The notes under the pieces are model-generated. The model had not been told where the DNA came from. It did no database searches and saw only the letters and a program-made list of their open reading frames with translations. Of a stretch of DNA of 64,000 nt, positions 34,904 to 49,000 are shown in pieces. The stretch spans positions 8,432,001-8,496,000 of the forward strand of contig OZ059895.1 in assembly GCA_964057225.1 (NCBI GenBank), read 5' to 3'. The position numbers and the translations under genes are program-made. The stretch's first letter is position 1; every line of letters starts with the position of its first letter. Origin of the DNA: Auanema rhodensis. Lineage: Eukaryota > Nematoda > Chromadorea > Rhabditida > Rhabditidae.

Positions 34904-37900
34904 CAGAGAGATAAAACGGAGTAGAAATCAAGATATAAGGAATGGTTTATACAAGTTAAGCAAAATCTGAGGATATGGATGAAATTCTTATCCATTGTCA
35001 AGATGTGATAAAGATGTCAAATCGATTATATAATAATTTATAATTTAAGCTAGTGATGTAATATAATTGAAAGAATAAATAAAAAATAAAAATAAACAGT
35101 AAGATTAAGTTAATTTCATTCTATTGTAATAAATGATTAATAAAAAAAGACAAGAAGTTTATGAGTGATATGCTTTATTTATCAATGAATATTATTATTA
35201 TTTATGTTCTTTTCTTCTTTCTATTATCATAGAAGTAATGATAGCAGAATGTGGAAGATCTATTTGTAGTTTATTATACGAAGTTATGTTAGTTTTATCT
35301 GAGATTTTAATTATTTTTTCAATCAACGCAACACATAAATTGTTTTGTTAAAGAGATGCGTTGATGTGAAAAATCTCAGCTGTTATATTTTCTTATTCAC
35401 TCACTTATTACCTATGAAATTTTGATGAAAATATAGTGAAATAGATTGGTGTTGAAAGTATATGTTATGTAAACATGTTTACTATCATTATTCTTTCTTT
35501 CTTTCTTTTTGTTTTCTTTTTTGGTTCATCGAAAATACATTGAAATGTTAGATTTTCATTTGAAAAGAAGATAGATGCTCAAGAGAAGTGTAAGGTGATA
35601 AAGAAAGACATTTCGTTTGTTCTTCTTTATATGTCCAAAAAATACTTGGAATCAAAATTTAAAAAAGAAAAGATAAAAGATTTCATCACCAATTTAACGG
35701 ACGGCATGCTTTTACAAGGGAATTCATGGTTATTATCATATGATGGTATGATTATATTAGATTTAAATAGCAGTTACAGTCCTAGTAATTTCTGTAGTAA
35801 ATTTGATTGGAAATTTAGATCATTAATATTATCACTTTCATAACGATTCATAGAATTTTAGTACTTTGTCTTCATACCTACATGAATCTTGTTGAACAAA
35901 GTGATTAATACTTTGTTAACTATATGGTTCCGGTTGAACCAAATACATTGTTGATATGTGATAATTGTGTGGTTATAGCATAAGATATAAAACAAAGGAA
36001 AAACGTTTGGAACAATAGGAGAGCTTAGTTACATTCAGTTATTCATTTATACTATGCTTGTTATACTGGATCATTTATAGCTTAGGATTAATTGTTAGGA
36101 TTCACTTCTACATAACATATTATCTATTCCTCTTATTCTCTTTCTCTCGTCGTCTTTTTCTTTCTCTCTTTATTTTTCTTTGAAATACGTATGCACACTC
36201 GGTGGGCCCTCTTTCTTACAAGTTATTTCTATCACAGAATATTTGCAACTTTTACTTTTGAGCTTATTAGTTTTTTTAGTTCCTCCACCTAAGACTAAGA
36301 AATCAAGAGAGCAAAATAACATTTGACTGGGAGAATGTATTTAGTTTAAACTCTGTTTTTCACCTTTAAACAACTATCTCATTTCATTAGAAAATAAAAG
36401 AAAATGAGCTATTCGAAATGATGCAGTTGACTGCGCATGAGTTTAATTAATGTTGTAACGTACGAGTACGAAACAGGAAGCGGCGTGAGGCATAATCGTA
36501 AAAAACATGTTGGATGCTACTTCAAAAGGAAATACTTGATTATGAATGCTCAACGTAGGAAAATTCTAAACAACATAAATAAATAACGTAGACGTTTAAA
36601 GCAAATGTACGCAGAAGACTTAAATGGTAGTGTAAAAGATAGCTAGTTTGAATGCTTTTGGTACAAGATTGAGGACCTGAATTATCTTTATGTCGCTTTA
36701 AACAACAAGAGAAACAAAGTAAAATGAAGAGATACAGACTAGAAGCTTTGTTATCACATGCAATACCGAAAGAGAAATGACATTCTTTCTTTTTTATGTC
36801 TATACTAGTTGAATGCTGATATGATGAGCTCTTTCATTTTCCCGTGCCTGCTCTCTTTCACTATTTTGATTCACATTATTGTAGCTTCAATTCTTTCATC
36901 ATTTTATATTATTACTTTTTTTTAAACAAAAAAGTCACTTCTTTTGTTTATATATATATATATATATATGAAAAAGATTATCATGTACATGAAGGGATGT
37001 AAAAGTTGTTGAAAGGCATGATGACTTTATTTAAATTAGATGATAGATATATAAAAGCTGAATGTAAATTTGACATGAAAGAAGTGTGACATGTTTGAAA
37101 TCGGATTATGCTTATATAAGCTTCTTGTTGTAAAAAAGAGAATTTTGCTGTCTAAGGGATATTAACTCCTTTTTTTTTATATAAAAAAGTTTATGTTGAA
37201 TGCAACCGATTGCTTATAAATGAGTTTAAAAAATGGTTTAAATATCCATTTCTTGAGCGCATGCTCTTATGTAAGTTAATTTATGCTAATGAAGAGTGTA
37301 AGAAAAACTTACAAAAGAAATTTAGAATTAAGTAAAATAAGGGGAAGAAAAATACGAGAATGAAGAGTGGAAAATTTGAAGAGGTAGTTGCAAGTCCTAA
37401 GCTGAAGAGCAGCTAGACAGGGTAGTACTTGAACATGATTTAGGAAACGATTGGCTGAAAAGGGTAGCCACGGACGACGCTACTATAATAGAGCATTTGT
37501 TCAGGATTTATGAAGTCTAGAAATCATCCAATAACAAATAATTGTAAAATTGTAGAAGCGATTGAGAAGAGATTATTCATGGCAAGAGTGATGAGTTGCA
37601 TTTTGAGAAAAGAAAAATAACGTAAAAATGTTTGTGTAAAATAGAATTGAGAAGTAATATGCAAAATAAAACCTGTAAAATAGATTATAGTTGAGTGAAG
37701 TGAGAAAGGAGAAAAAACATTTGAAATCTCATTAGATTCGTCTCTCTATCGTGATTAATATTTTGATTATTATGACTTTTGTTGTAAGGATGTACTTGAG
37801 AATGGTCTCAGGTAATCAGAACATTCATTCTATTTGGAATGATGATGATGATGATTATTAGGTTAGAAGTACTATTTAAGTAGTGGAAACAATAACCATG

Positions 37901-39907
37901 CATAATAAGAAAATTTTTAGTAAAAACTAGAATATATAGATAAGAAAGAGCAGAACTACTTCTCCTTTTTCTGATCTATTTCCCCTGATGTTTTTGAATT
38001 TCTTATATATTCCTTTTTCTACTTACGTGGGCAGCATAAGTCTCTCAACATAAGGTCTTCTGTATTCAGATTGCTTAATAGCCAGCATATGCTTACGTTA
38101 GTGAAATTATGAGAGAGAGAGTGAATGAGAGAGCAAGTGAGTTGAATGTGTATGCATGAGAGAGATGACGAAACAACAATGAATGAATATAAAGGGACGG
38201 GGGGGGGGAGAGAAATGAGCGTCATTCTCACATGACTTTCTACCTTGTTTACGTCTTTAGGAAGAGACCGTTTTCCGTCCTTTTCCTGGTTATTTCGTTC
38301 ACTAGAGCGTATCATGGTCATCTAATCTGCTAACATACTCGAGTGTTGTTATATGTCCGAAAGAAGAGGCGAGAAATCTATAGTGAGTACTAACGGTTGA
38401 TGGTTCTGCAGATCAAACAACATGTTCTGCATTTCCATCATGTCCTCCTATGCCTCTTTATAAACTTTCCAGGTTGTGATGTCATAAGTACAATCATTAA
38501 CTTAAGTACAATATCTGATCAAAATCGTTGATATAAGTGTTCGTAGTCAATAAAGTGGTGAGCAAAATAAAAGTTATCAGTGAAAGTGAATGATGAGCAA
38601 TGAAAACTAACTAATTAGATATCTTTGTTTTTTTCTTTTCACATTTATATTTATTATATTTTCATTATTTGAAAGTTTTTGTTAAAAATCAGTTCACAAG
38701 TAAAAAAAAGAAAAGAGTTTAAAAGAACTTTGAAATTCTTCATAATCGAAAATGTTTCCGTTGGACATCAATATGAAAGGATAAATGAGTTTTGAAGATA
38801 CACTCCTGAAAGTTTATTTTCCTTCTTCTCGTCTCTCATTTCAAAATGTCATAAAGTAAATCTGCTATTTATCCGACGAGTCATTGATGTGAAACTCGCG
38901 ACAATTTGAGCGAAAAGTAAAAAGCTAGGCATAATGCTCGAAAAAATTGTCTCGTTTCATGATATTTCCTGTGTATGATAGCTCAAAAATGAAAAGTATA
39001 GAGAGAAAGTTAAGCGCAATAGGCGAATGAAACGAGAGAGGTTAACAGGTAAAAGCGATTTTTGGAGTTTTATACGGCAACTATCTCCATAAGGTCAATG
39101 CCGCCTTTGCTTAATAGTGATGATCTAGGAAATATTTTAGTTTTACGCTTGATGTTTGAATATATCGTGGCTTCTGGTGTATGAGCTTATCCATATTACA
39201 TGTATATATGTATAAGAATGATATTATTTCCTATAAAATGTATAATGTAGACTGAGCAATGAGTTGAATATGTAATTAGACAGCTCAACGTTTTTGAGAT
39301 TTTTCACTTTTTCGAAAACATAGCTAGATGTACCAGTACTTCTCTTCAGGGTACATTGAAAATATCATTTTTGTTTGTCAAACATAAAGTGATTCAGACT
39401 GCTATGAAACGCAAAAAGATTTTGATATGCTTTGTACCCATAGTGACGCACATCATAGATGAATAATATTGTAAATATATATGAATTAAGAGATAATGAC
39501 GAAAGTTAAACCGTTTTCAACCGCACCATAACGTTAAAATGAAATTGAATTTAGTGCATGAAGAAATGAGGTCACGTGAGCTTTACGTGATCTCACGTGG
39601 TAGTCTAATAAAGCAAAAGAAATACTGATTTTGCAATATTATAAAGAGAAGAGGAGGAGGGTTGATGTAGAAAAAAAGCGGAAGAAGAATGGGGGTGGTG
39701 GTTTGGAGAAAGGAGACATAAAAAGATGGAAAGGATCAGAAGACCACACATTTGTGCGATAATTTCTCATCCATCATCCATCATCGTCAACATTTCACAA
39801 GGGGTCAGCAGTTTCATACGAAACGTGTATGAACTAGAAATTGTGGTTAACGTGAAGTAAGAACAAAAATAAAGAAAGTATTATATATTTGACTATCTAA
39901 GAATAGG

Positions 39908-39920
<13 letters not shown>
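34903..39920. other. AT-rich gene-poor region
   Basis: 5 kb without a supportable gene. The longest open frame (35595-35843, plus, 82 codons) has no family match and its length is not significant. It contains a TA array at 36951-36968, a G-run at about 38198-38208 next to GAGA sequence, and a CACGTG inverted repeat at 39573-39599, listed separately. Confidence 0.5.
39573..39599. repeat. Inverted repeat of CACGTGAG / CTCACGTG (paired E-boxes)
   Basis: CACGTGAG at 39573-39580 is exactly complementary to CTCACGTG at 39592-39599, with an 11-base spacer that itself contains ACGTGA. CACGTG is the canonical E-box bound by MYC/MAX/USF/HLH-30-type factors. The sequence is direct; the regulatory role is inferred. 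Confidence 0.5.

Positions 39921-39921
<1 letters not shown>

Positions 39922-39989
<68 letters not shown>
39922..39989. repeat. (AT)n microsatellite
   Basis: A pure AT dinucleotide array of about 68 bases, capable of cruciform extrusion. Seen directly. Confidence 0.95.
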
Positions 39990-39997
<8 letters not shown>

Positions 39998-42900
39998 TTG
40001 AGTTAGATGAAATTAGGTTTTAAAAATTGTGTCCAAAATGCATATGTATTTAACATTCGGGATTCAGCAAAAAAATGTAATTTAATATAGATTGAGAAAA
40101 TGAAATATTAAAAAAAATTGAATATAATAATAAATTATTAAATAAATAATAATATTTTAACTATTCATCTTGTTTATAATCAATTTTCTTTTTTTTTTCT
40201 CGATAGTTATCATTATATTTTGAATACCTAGTTTGTGATAAAATTATATAAAATGTGCTGGTCTGCATGATTATTCTGCCTCGACAGCTCTGTACAGTTC
40301 ATATTGAACTTCATGTTGAACATGAAACTGCTGCTACTCTATGTGCCAGAGGGGCGTCGGCTACCTGAAATATCAAATTGTTGAGCTATAATAATAGTTT
40401 TACGATTGATAAGATGTGAAGAATAGCGAAATGAAAGAGTAACTGCGACAAGACCAAAAGCAGAGAGAATATTGGAAAATGAGAGTTATTAGATCAATAA
40501 GCTTATACATAATATAGAGAAAGAAAAAAGAAAGAGAGTTTGAGATAGAAAGGAAGAATGGGACATATGAACTCAAGAAAAATAGAGAAACAATTCATGT
40601 TTTGCTTTATGAACGCATATCCGCAAAAAATGTTGGAGAAGGAGCAGATAGAACGAAGATTTAAAGGAAAATTAATGATATAGAAGATGTTATCGAATAT
40701 TAGAGCTTAAAGATAGAAAAGAAAGACTATCTGGAACAAATTTAAAAAACAAATAAAATGAAAGAAAAGCTGTTTTCTTCATGTTGAACTCGAATCTATT
40801 TTCTTTTTCGATTTAATTTTTTTGCATGCAATTGAATAGCTACATATTGAATTTATTTCCAAAGTATCAGTTTGAAAAAAATGAGATCTAACACAGCAGA
40901 AGAGAGAGAAGCTTTCACAGTGATTACAAAGAAATTGTAAATGACTAAACACGTGGACCATGGGCACATGAATAACCCGGAACCAGGTACCCCATTTTCT
41001 GTTCTCCTCTTTTTTTACCTCGAAAGAAACTTTGGAAACAAAGAAGTCTTTATGAATAACTGAATAATTTTCTTAATGTTCACTACTTGTATTTGCAACA
41101 CGAAGTAAAATGAGGGAAAGAGCGAAAAACGATTGTGGCTTGAATAGGAATAGATGTATCAAACGATGAAGCATCGCGACTGCTCTTACGAACCAGGTAG
41201 AGTAACATGCATACCATTGAAAGAAAGCTGAAGCAAATACTTACCGGAGATCGAACGCTTTCTTTACGCTTTAGGCTATTCTGTTTCTTTTGATGATCAA
41301 ATGAACTGTGACAGGAAAATATATACGAATTACGAGATAGAATTAAAGGTTGAGAGAGTGAAATAAGAGGAGAGAGTGAGAGCAGAGGAAAGAGAATGAA
41401 AGAAAATACTCGTGAAAAAAAGTTTTAATTTCTCTTCTGCTCATTTCTGATTGAGGCAATACAATTATTTCTTGGTATAGCAATTGTCAAAGGGGAATTC
41501 TTCTTCTGTCTCTCCTTCTCTTCCCTCATTCAACATTCTTAACCCTTCTTGCCTACTTAGAAAAATGTACGATTTGAAGCAAAAATTGCTGGAAGAATAG
41601 TTAAATTTTGCTGAAGACAAGATAATTAGTGATAGAATATTTTTGTACTTGGAGTGAAGTAGTACAATGAATCAGATTAGAAAAAGAAAGGATAAGATGA
41701 ATAAAGAATGAAGGGACTTCAACCGAAAACTAAAAAAAAGAATGAAGAAGTATCAACTATTGACTGATTCATTTGTATTTTAATTTTTGACGATTTTTGT
41801 TCTTCAACTGAATTTGCTTCTTTATTTTGCAAAAAAAAATAGCTGAACTCTAGTAAATATTAAAATAAAGTTTCAATATTTAAATCTAAAAACGTTATGA
41901 ATTTTTGATTAAATTGTATTGTCCCTTATATGTAGTTGAGAAACAAATTTAAATGAAAAAGAGGGAAAATTAAACGGAGAACAAAATGAGAACAGTGATT
42001 CTGACTTGTGAACATAAAACTGAATTTGTATGAAATTCTTATTCTATTTGTTTCCTCCAAGTTGCTTCAACCAATAATTCACTTTAAAGTTTTTTTCTGG
42101 TTTTTGATATTTTCTATTCAAGAAAAAGGGAAAAAGATTAAATTAAGACTACATTAATTTGTTGTTTTGCATGTTTCATATTAGAAGTATTGTACAAGAT
42201 CTTGTTTATGTTTCTAATTAGGGTGGGTGAGTTCAATTATGCCAACAACTTTTGATTTTTGGTTTCAATTTAAACAGTAAAATGGAATATCATTTGTTTA
42301 TCAGTCGAAAAGAAAATATTTTCATATACTTTAAAAGAAAACAAATTAGTTCATCTTCTCCAATATTCATTCAATAATGTTATGCTCGACGTGTACGTGA
42401 TTCGAAATAGGTGTTGAAGGCACATCTACCAACCTACTTGCTATTCAGTGATTGTTTACTTCTGCAGATGCTTTCTCGACGGCTAATAACTAGTTTTTTC
42501 AACTATTTTGCTATGCTGATCATGACTTTTGACATGTCTATTGCTGTTTGTACTATGACTATCACACGGCATTCATTATGATTTGTAATCGTGTGAGGAA
42601 CGTCAGCAGAGTCACTTATCTTATGCCATTACTAGGACATTCAGCCATGAAATCATGCTATTAAAACATGGAATGTGTATAGTAGAAATTAATAGCCATC
42701 TTTATCACATTTATGAAAATGAAAAGATTTCATATATTATAAGATTGCTATATATATATTTATTTATATATTACTTTAAGCAAGTGTTTTGAATTTTTTT
42801 CAAACAAAATATAAATGCGTCTATTTAGCATAATCAAATTTCACGTATTATACGTGACTAACAAAGCGTATTTACTTTGTTCAATTGGAATAGAACGGTT

Positions 42901-44100
42901 CAACATTTGATGTTTTTGCAAATTAAGAATAGGAAATAAGGTTAGTTCATTGTATATATATATATTACTATGAAATAAGTGTTTGGAACATTATTATATT
43001 TTTCAAGAGTAGAGTAGAGAAGAGTGTAGTAGTAGTTGTGAGGATTTGTAAGAGAAGTCAATCGAATTAACGCATTCATAAATAGGATTCGATTACAAAT
43101 TAATTAGATAAAAAAGAAGTATATTTTTGCATTGTCAAGCATTTTATATACGAATGATGTTGAATAACGAATAGGTAGTTCGTTATTTAGTCATCATACT
43201 AATGCAAGTAATAAAACCGGTGTGGTTGTTTTGATAAAGAATAGGTTGAATTTAGTTTTATAATAATTTTTTGCCTTTTTCAATAATCATGATGATATAA
43301 TATGATTATGTATAATAACATAAATCTGTTTTGATACATCAGAATGAACTGTGAATAGCTCAGCCAAATCGAACTAACGTAAGCGAACTTGGAACTCGTA
43401 CAATTGAATTTAATTCTCTCTCAATTCTCTATTTTCTTGTTTCTTGATGTATACATATATACATATATGTATACATATCTGAGTGACGTGATTTTCTCTT
43501 CAGATTTCTTACTTTACTGCCTACGCTCACATATTAAATTATACGGCATATGTCGTAGTGGAACAGTATAACGAGTAGAACAACATAGAATCTATACAAT
43601 AAAGACGGCGAAAAAAAAGAATTTGAATTTGAGAAATAAAAGAAAATTTAAAGAGGATATAATCAGATGAAGAAGAGATGTTGTGGCGCGATAAATTTGA
43701 CCAGTTCTGTTTTTTTCTAGGAACACTTCAGTACATATAACGCATAATATATGATACGTAATGCTTTAAAGCTTGATTGAAAGTTATAAAAATGTTATGA
43801 AGCGAAAGGAAGACGATTATTATGCTGGCTATAATTCTTGTTGATCTGTATAGTATAGACTAAACAACTATGACGACATGTGTATATTAGAAAATACATA
43901 CAACTATAGTTTTTCATATCCGATTTTTTTTGTTCGTCGAACAGCGTTGTGAACAGGCTATATCTAAGAGGTGTTATAGGATTTTAAGTTATATATGCAG
44001 TGCGTATTAAGAGACATAAATAAATGGTAAATGAAAAATCAGTAAAAGAAAAGAATTATGCAAATATAACACGTTAGTATTCTAGCTTCTTCACCTCGAT
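39990..44100. other. AT-rich gene-poor region
   Basis: 4.1 kb with no gene seen. It contains a TCACGTA/TACGTGA hairpin at 42841-42857 and short TA runs near 42750 and 42955. No open frame is longer than chance. Confidence 0.5.
42841..42857. repeat. Perfect hairpin TCACGTA-TTA-TACGTGA
   Basis: Two exact 7-base arms around a three-base loop, with ACGTG cores like those of the repeats at 39573 and 61957. Seen directly; no function shown. Confidence 0.45.
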
Positions 44101-44430
44101 TATTAATGTGACGTAGGCAAGTATATACCACATAGATATGAAGAAATAAAGGGAGCCAAAGGGAAACAAGCTTCGTGTATGCTAGTTGGGTGGGTGATGA
44201 TGGTGTGGCGGTGGACGGCGAGTAAGAATCACATGCATACATGGAGGAAGAAGGGAGCATGGACCCCAAAAGCGGACGGCAGTGATGGCGGGGCCAACGA
44301 AGCGAGAAACGTAAAGTAGTTTCCATTTTTGGGACTCGACTTCGCGTTGGAGTGCCTGATGAGATCTGAGGACACGAGAGTTGAGTTGCTCCTGCTTTCC
44401 ACTTTTCTTCTTTCCCCCCCCCCCTCCTTT
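44101..44430. other. GC-richer island ending in a C-run
   Basis: This 330-base block is clearly richer in G and C than its flanks and ends in a run of about 11 C at 44414-44424. Open frames exist on both strands here (134 codons on the minus strand from 44443), but their low-complexity, Pro/Ser-rich translation and overlap in several frames argue against coding. It could be a promoter or enhancer. Confidence 0.4.
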
Positions 44431-45354
44431 CATTCTCGCTCATCTGTCGTTAACTATCGTTTTTACAAAGCATTGTACACACCCTCCTTAGGTCATTTAA
44501 ATATTTTTTCATTTAGAAGAATAATCGGAACCAATGGTACACTAAAGTCAAATGGTTTTCAAAGCTAACGATAGTATGATTGACTTGTCCGGTTAAAGTA
44601 AAGACGTAATTGAGTGAGTAAGTAAGCAAACGTCAAGAATAGTAATGACTTACTTACTAGGGTGGTTCTTATTGCGAAACATTTCATTTTTGATTCTATC
44701 GATGTTATTACAAGTATTTCGAACGTTCTTGATACATCATAGAAAAACGGGTTGTTTAACTTAAAACATACTTAGTATTATGGTAGGAGGTTGTTCTATT
44801 GTGTCTGAATGAACATTAAGTTCAATACTCAGCCATTAGCTATTTCTTCTCTTTTTTTCTGAATGAATCACGAGTCAATCGTTCAAGAATTGGTTGAGAA
44901 CAGATGACAATTATTTTATTTTTTTGTATTCTAATAGCATGAATTTGAGAAGCATTCGAATTTATGGATTCTTCTCATATTCTTACTTTTGCGTGGTCAG
45001 ACTTGTTTAAGCTGCTGATATCATACGGAGGGAGGAGGAGGTACACTACGCAATTTGATAAATTGTCTTCAAAAAAAAGTTTTCTTTTTCTCTTCGTTTT
45101 GCTTATTTTCGGGACGTACATTCCTTATATGAAAATGGATGGGATGAATATTGTTTTTTTAGCTTGACTACTAGAAAATATAAGTCAAGACGATGATAAA
45201 AAAAGGGAAGAGGGAAAATAAAGTGAGAGAGTTCTTTCTATAGAACATCGTAAGTTAATTGTATACTCGGGGTTTTTGCTGAGTTTTTTCTATCGAACGT
45301 TGCCTGGAGGCAGCTTATATATTTGATATCTGAATATCTATTTTTTGGCCAATT
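44431..45354. other. AT-rich gene-poor region
   Basis: No gene, RNA or strong repeat recognised in this 0.9 kb stretch. Confidence 0.4.
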
Positions 45355-45935
45355 AAATTTATATGGAAAAAAGAGCAATAGGAGATAGAAAGAAAAGAAA
45401 AGAAAAGAAAAGAAAGAGGAAGAGATAGATGCAAAGAGATGAATATACGAATATATTTTCAAAGAGATAGCGAGAGATGAGAGGGAGAGAGGAAGAGAAC
45501 AAAAATTTACAAATTTAAATAAAAGAAGATGATCAGACTATAAAGTAAATTTTGTGATATTTTATTACTTCATCTTCATACATGATGTGCTTGAAAAGAG
45601 AGAAATGCGGTAAATGCCTTTTCAACTATTCAGAAATTGAATAAAGAAAAAAAGTTGAATTGAGAAAGAGGAAGATAAAGCTAGAGAAAGAAAGAGAGAT
45701 AGAAATAGAAAAGAGCATATATAGTTGAGCAATCCAACTAAGAAGAAGGCAGACCTAAAGAAGAATAGATAGAAGAGCCAGATAGACATGTGTGTTACAT
45801 GATGCATGGCAGAGAGAAGTTGATTTAGAAAGGGAGAAAAGCTGTCCGTTTTACGAGAAAGCCATATGAGGCTTCGGCTTTTAAGTAATAACCTCTTTTT
45901 CTTTCTTTCTTCCTTCCTTTCTCTCTCTATCTCTC

Positions 45936-45967
<32 letters not shown>

Positions 45968-46040
45968 CTTTTCTCTTTTTTCTTTATCTTATACTCTTTC
46001 TCTAAAGCTTTGCCTTTCTCGCTCTTTTTTCTCGTTTTTC
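45355..46040. repeat. Purine-rich tracts followed by a pyrimidine-rich tract
   Basis: The plus strand is strongly purine-rich at about 45370-45500 (including five AAAAG units near 45391) and 45650-45725, then strongly pyrimidine-rich at about 45895-45990. The opposite-sense tracts could pair as a long imperfect inverted repeat or form triplex DNA. The composition is direct; the structure is inferred. Confidence 0.7.
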
Positions 46041-49000
46041 ATCATTTTTCGAAAGCAGTTGTGTTCGTGATGCAGGGTGGTTTGGAAACGGAAAGGCAGA
46101 AAGGCATGATTCGATTTTCAATGTTGGCATGTCGAAAAGACAGCGGTGCTCTTCAGCATATTCCTCTTTTTCTTCATTCTCTCTTTCGCTTCTACTTGTT
46201 TTCTTTGTATTGTTATATTTTTGAAAACCTGGAATCCAAATCGAGTGGAGAGTTGGAAGAAAAAAGCAAAAACGAGAAGAAAACGCCTCGAAATAGAAAG
46301 TAATGTAAAATACTAAACGTAAGGAAAACGAAGGAAGGGAAAAGTAAATGGAGACTTTGGTCCCAACCCCTCTTCTGATCATCTGATGTCTGGGTGGTTC
46401 TGGGTTTCTTCGTATCTTGCTTTCCGTATGGCTTCACTTTTCTCGTTGTCTTCGTCGTCGCCTTCAGCCTCCCACTCGTTTGCTCCTCATGTCTTTTTTG
46501 GAAAAGAATGGTCGATAATTTAAGGAAAAGCGAATAATCATGATGACAAAGAAAATGAAAATCTCTGTTATAAAGCTTGAAAGTGCCGAGAAAATTGTGA
46601 GCAAATTTTTTTTGGACAACAATCAATTTTGGAGTTTGACTACCTTCTACTCACTTCGGTGACAACAATCACAATAATAAATTCAATGTTTGCATTTTCT
46701 CAACTATTCTATCAACTCTCTTATTATCTTTTGGATGTGTGGATGCGTGTTGCTGCCGCGATTGTTCAGCACATCTACTACATAAAGGTGAAATCTTTAG
46801 TTTCTATGATTGGAAAACTTTGGTAAGTTGAAAGTTTTAGAATGCAATAAGTTTTACAGAGGTGCCGCAACTGCCTCTTCAAAATTGGTTTAAAATGAAG
46901 TAAGGTCAGAATGAGTCCAATTGGTTGCTTTGGAACCCCCTGGGGTTCTAGTATGTCTTCTGTAAAAAGCTCATTATACCTTGTAGTATTAGAAAAAGTG
47001 AATAAGAGCAAAGAAAAAGAGAAGCCCATATCTACCCGGCAGGGGGTAGGGGCGAAGAGCAAGTGAAAATGAATAGGATGTAGCTATAACGACGATTCAA
47101 ATAGTTCCTTCCGTCCTTTGCTTTTGTGCTCATGTGGCAGAAATATAAAGAACGAGAATGGACTGAAAAACTGATAATGGGAGAAGAGACATGAAGTCGA
47201 AATCTAAATTGAGGATTGAAGAAACAAGCGAAGAAGAGTGATGGAAATAAGCTTGATGATGCAGAATCAAACATCAACTCAGCAAAAAATTGAAGAAAGA
47301 TAAAGATGATGATGATTGAGATGAAAGTATACTAGAGATGACGTGGCTAGTAGGATCATAATTCAGATTTGTAAAAGCGATTTGCTAAGTTTTGACGTTT
47401 TTTTGACACAAAAAGGGAATATTGATGATGTTGTTAAAATGAGTGAAGGGGGATGGGGTGCGGATGGAGGCGGCTATTGGCAAACGATACAAAGGGGCTA
47501 AAAATGGAATAGTTATCATATAAAATTATAATTTTTAGCGGCCCTTGATGACTAAAACCATAAAGTGTGTTAGAGAACAGTAAAACGTTTCGTATAAGCT
47601 CTCCATTTTTCGAATTCTCTTTAGATAGACCTATGAATTACTTGCAAATTCTCTATCTCTCTTTCTCTCTTATTATCTTTTATCTTTCTATTACTTTCTC
47701 TCTCTCTCTCTCTCTCTCACCCTCTCTCTATATATATTTCATGTTATTATGCCTTCATGATATGATTTGTTTATGATCTGAATATGGCCTCATGCAAACA
47801 GAGTAAGAACAAAAAGAATAAAAAGATATATCGAAATAGTAAGAGAATATGAGAGAAAGAGAAACAGAAATAGAAGAATGCTTGAAATGCATTGGGCTAT
47901 CATGAAATTAAAAGCAGACGAATGAATGTTTTTATTAAAATTTTTAAATTTTCTGTTAAATATAATGTTTTACAAGGAAAATATCCGATTGAATGAAAGA
48001 AATTTGTGAATTTTCAACCACATGACAAAGAGATGTCATTTCTAACGAGAAGAGTGAGAAATAAGTTTCTTTTCCCAATACTAGCTCTAATTTTTAAAAT
48101 TTTCTCGTCATTCTTATGTTTTCCACTTAACAAAAAGTTTTTTTTTAATCATTTGATAAACATGAAAATATAAAATTGACTATGTTAACGTAAACGATAA
48201 AACGTAAGCTTTCTTATAAATCAAAGTTCATTACTTTGGTTTATTGAGAAAGTTTCTTTGAAATATACGATAGGATATGAATGGCAAATGCTTGTGATAT
48301 GCTGGTGAATGACGATTAAGATGATGAAGTTTATGATTAGAAGTGCTACCTATTGACTAACCAAACTGAAGACGAAAAAGCATAATAAGACGAAAGCAGA
48401 AGTGTGTGGAAAAATGTTGACGGGAGCTTTTCGAGATCCAAAATTCCATTAGCCATTTTGTACAACATACTCCGTTTTGTTCTTCTTCAACTGCTGCTGC
48501 TGCTGCTTCATTCCGTTCATCATAGCTTGAACATTGTCTATTTTTTGGCTGTGCTGCTTGAAATAAAAGCTGTCTTGATATATACAGAATAATCTGAAGA
48601 TTGAAGAAGATCGTTAGATGACACCACCTTAGCTTGAAAAATAAGTCGTTAATGAATTTGTAGGAAGAAATTAGAATTTTTCCTTGTTTTTGGTTGGCTG
48701 GCTAAGCCGAATTCTGATTGACGGCTATTTCTTCGACATCTGACGAAGAAAAGACAGTGAAAAGGCTATATAGACGGGGCGAGAGAATCAGGTTCAATGT
48801 ATGTACGAACGACGAGGATGTGGGATTCGTCTGTGCAAGATTATGAAACGTCTACTGTGTATTTATGACATTGCTCATATGAAATCGACAATTGTCGGTT
48901 TTTATGCATGGGCTCTTCCTCTTCTCTTTCAACTCTTTCTAGTACAGATGACATACATCTGTCTTTTGTTCTATGTTGTTCTTCTAAATCGTCTTCACTT

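Noticed and set aside
35595-35843. 82-codon plus-strand open frame in the gene-poor region
   Set aside because: Frames of this length are expected many times by chance in 64 kb of such DNA; no family features.
44039-44443. 134-codon open frame on the minus strand
   Set aside because: Low-complexity translation, several frames open at once, no domain or splice pattern; explained by local GC composition.
45866-46303. 145-codon plus-strand open frame
   Set aside because: The N-terminal half is just translated CT repeat (Leu/Ser/Phe-rich); not a credible gene.
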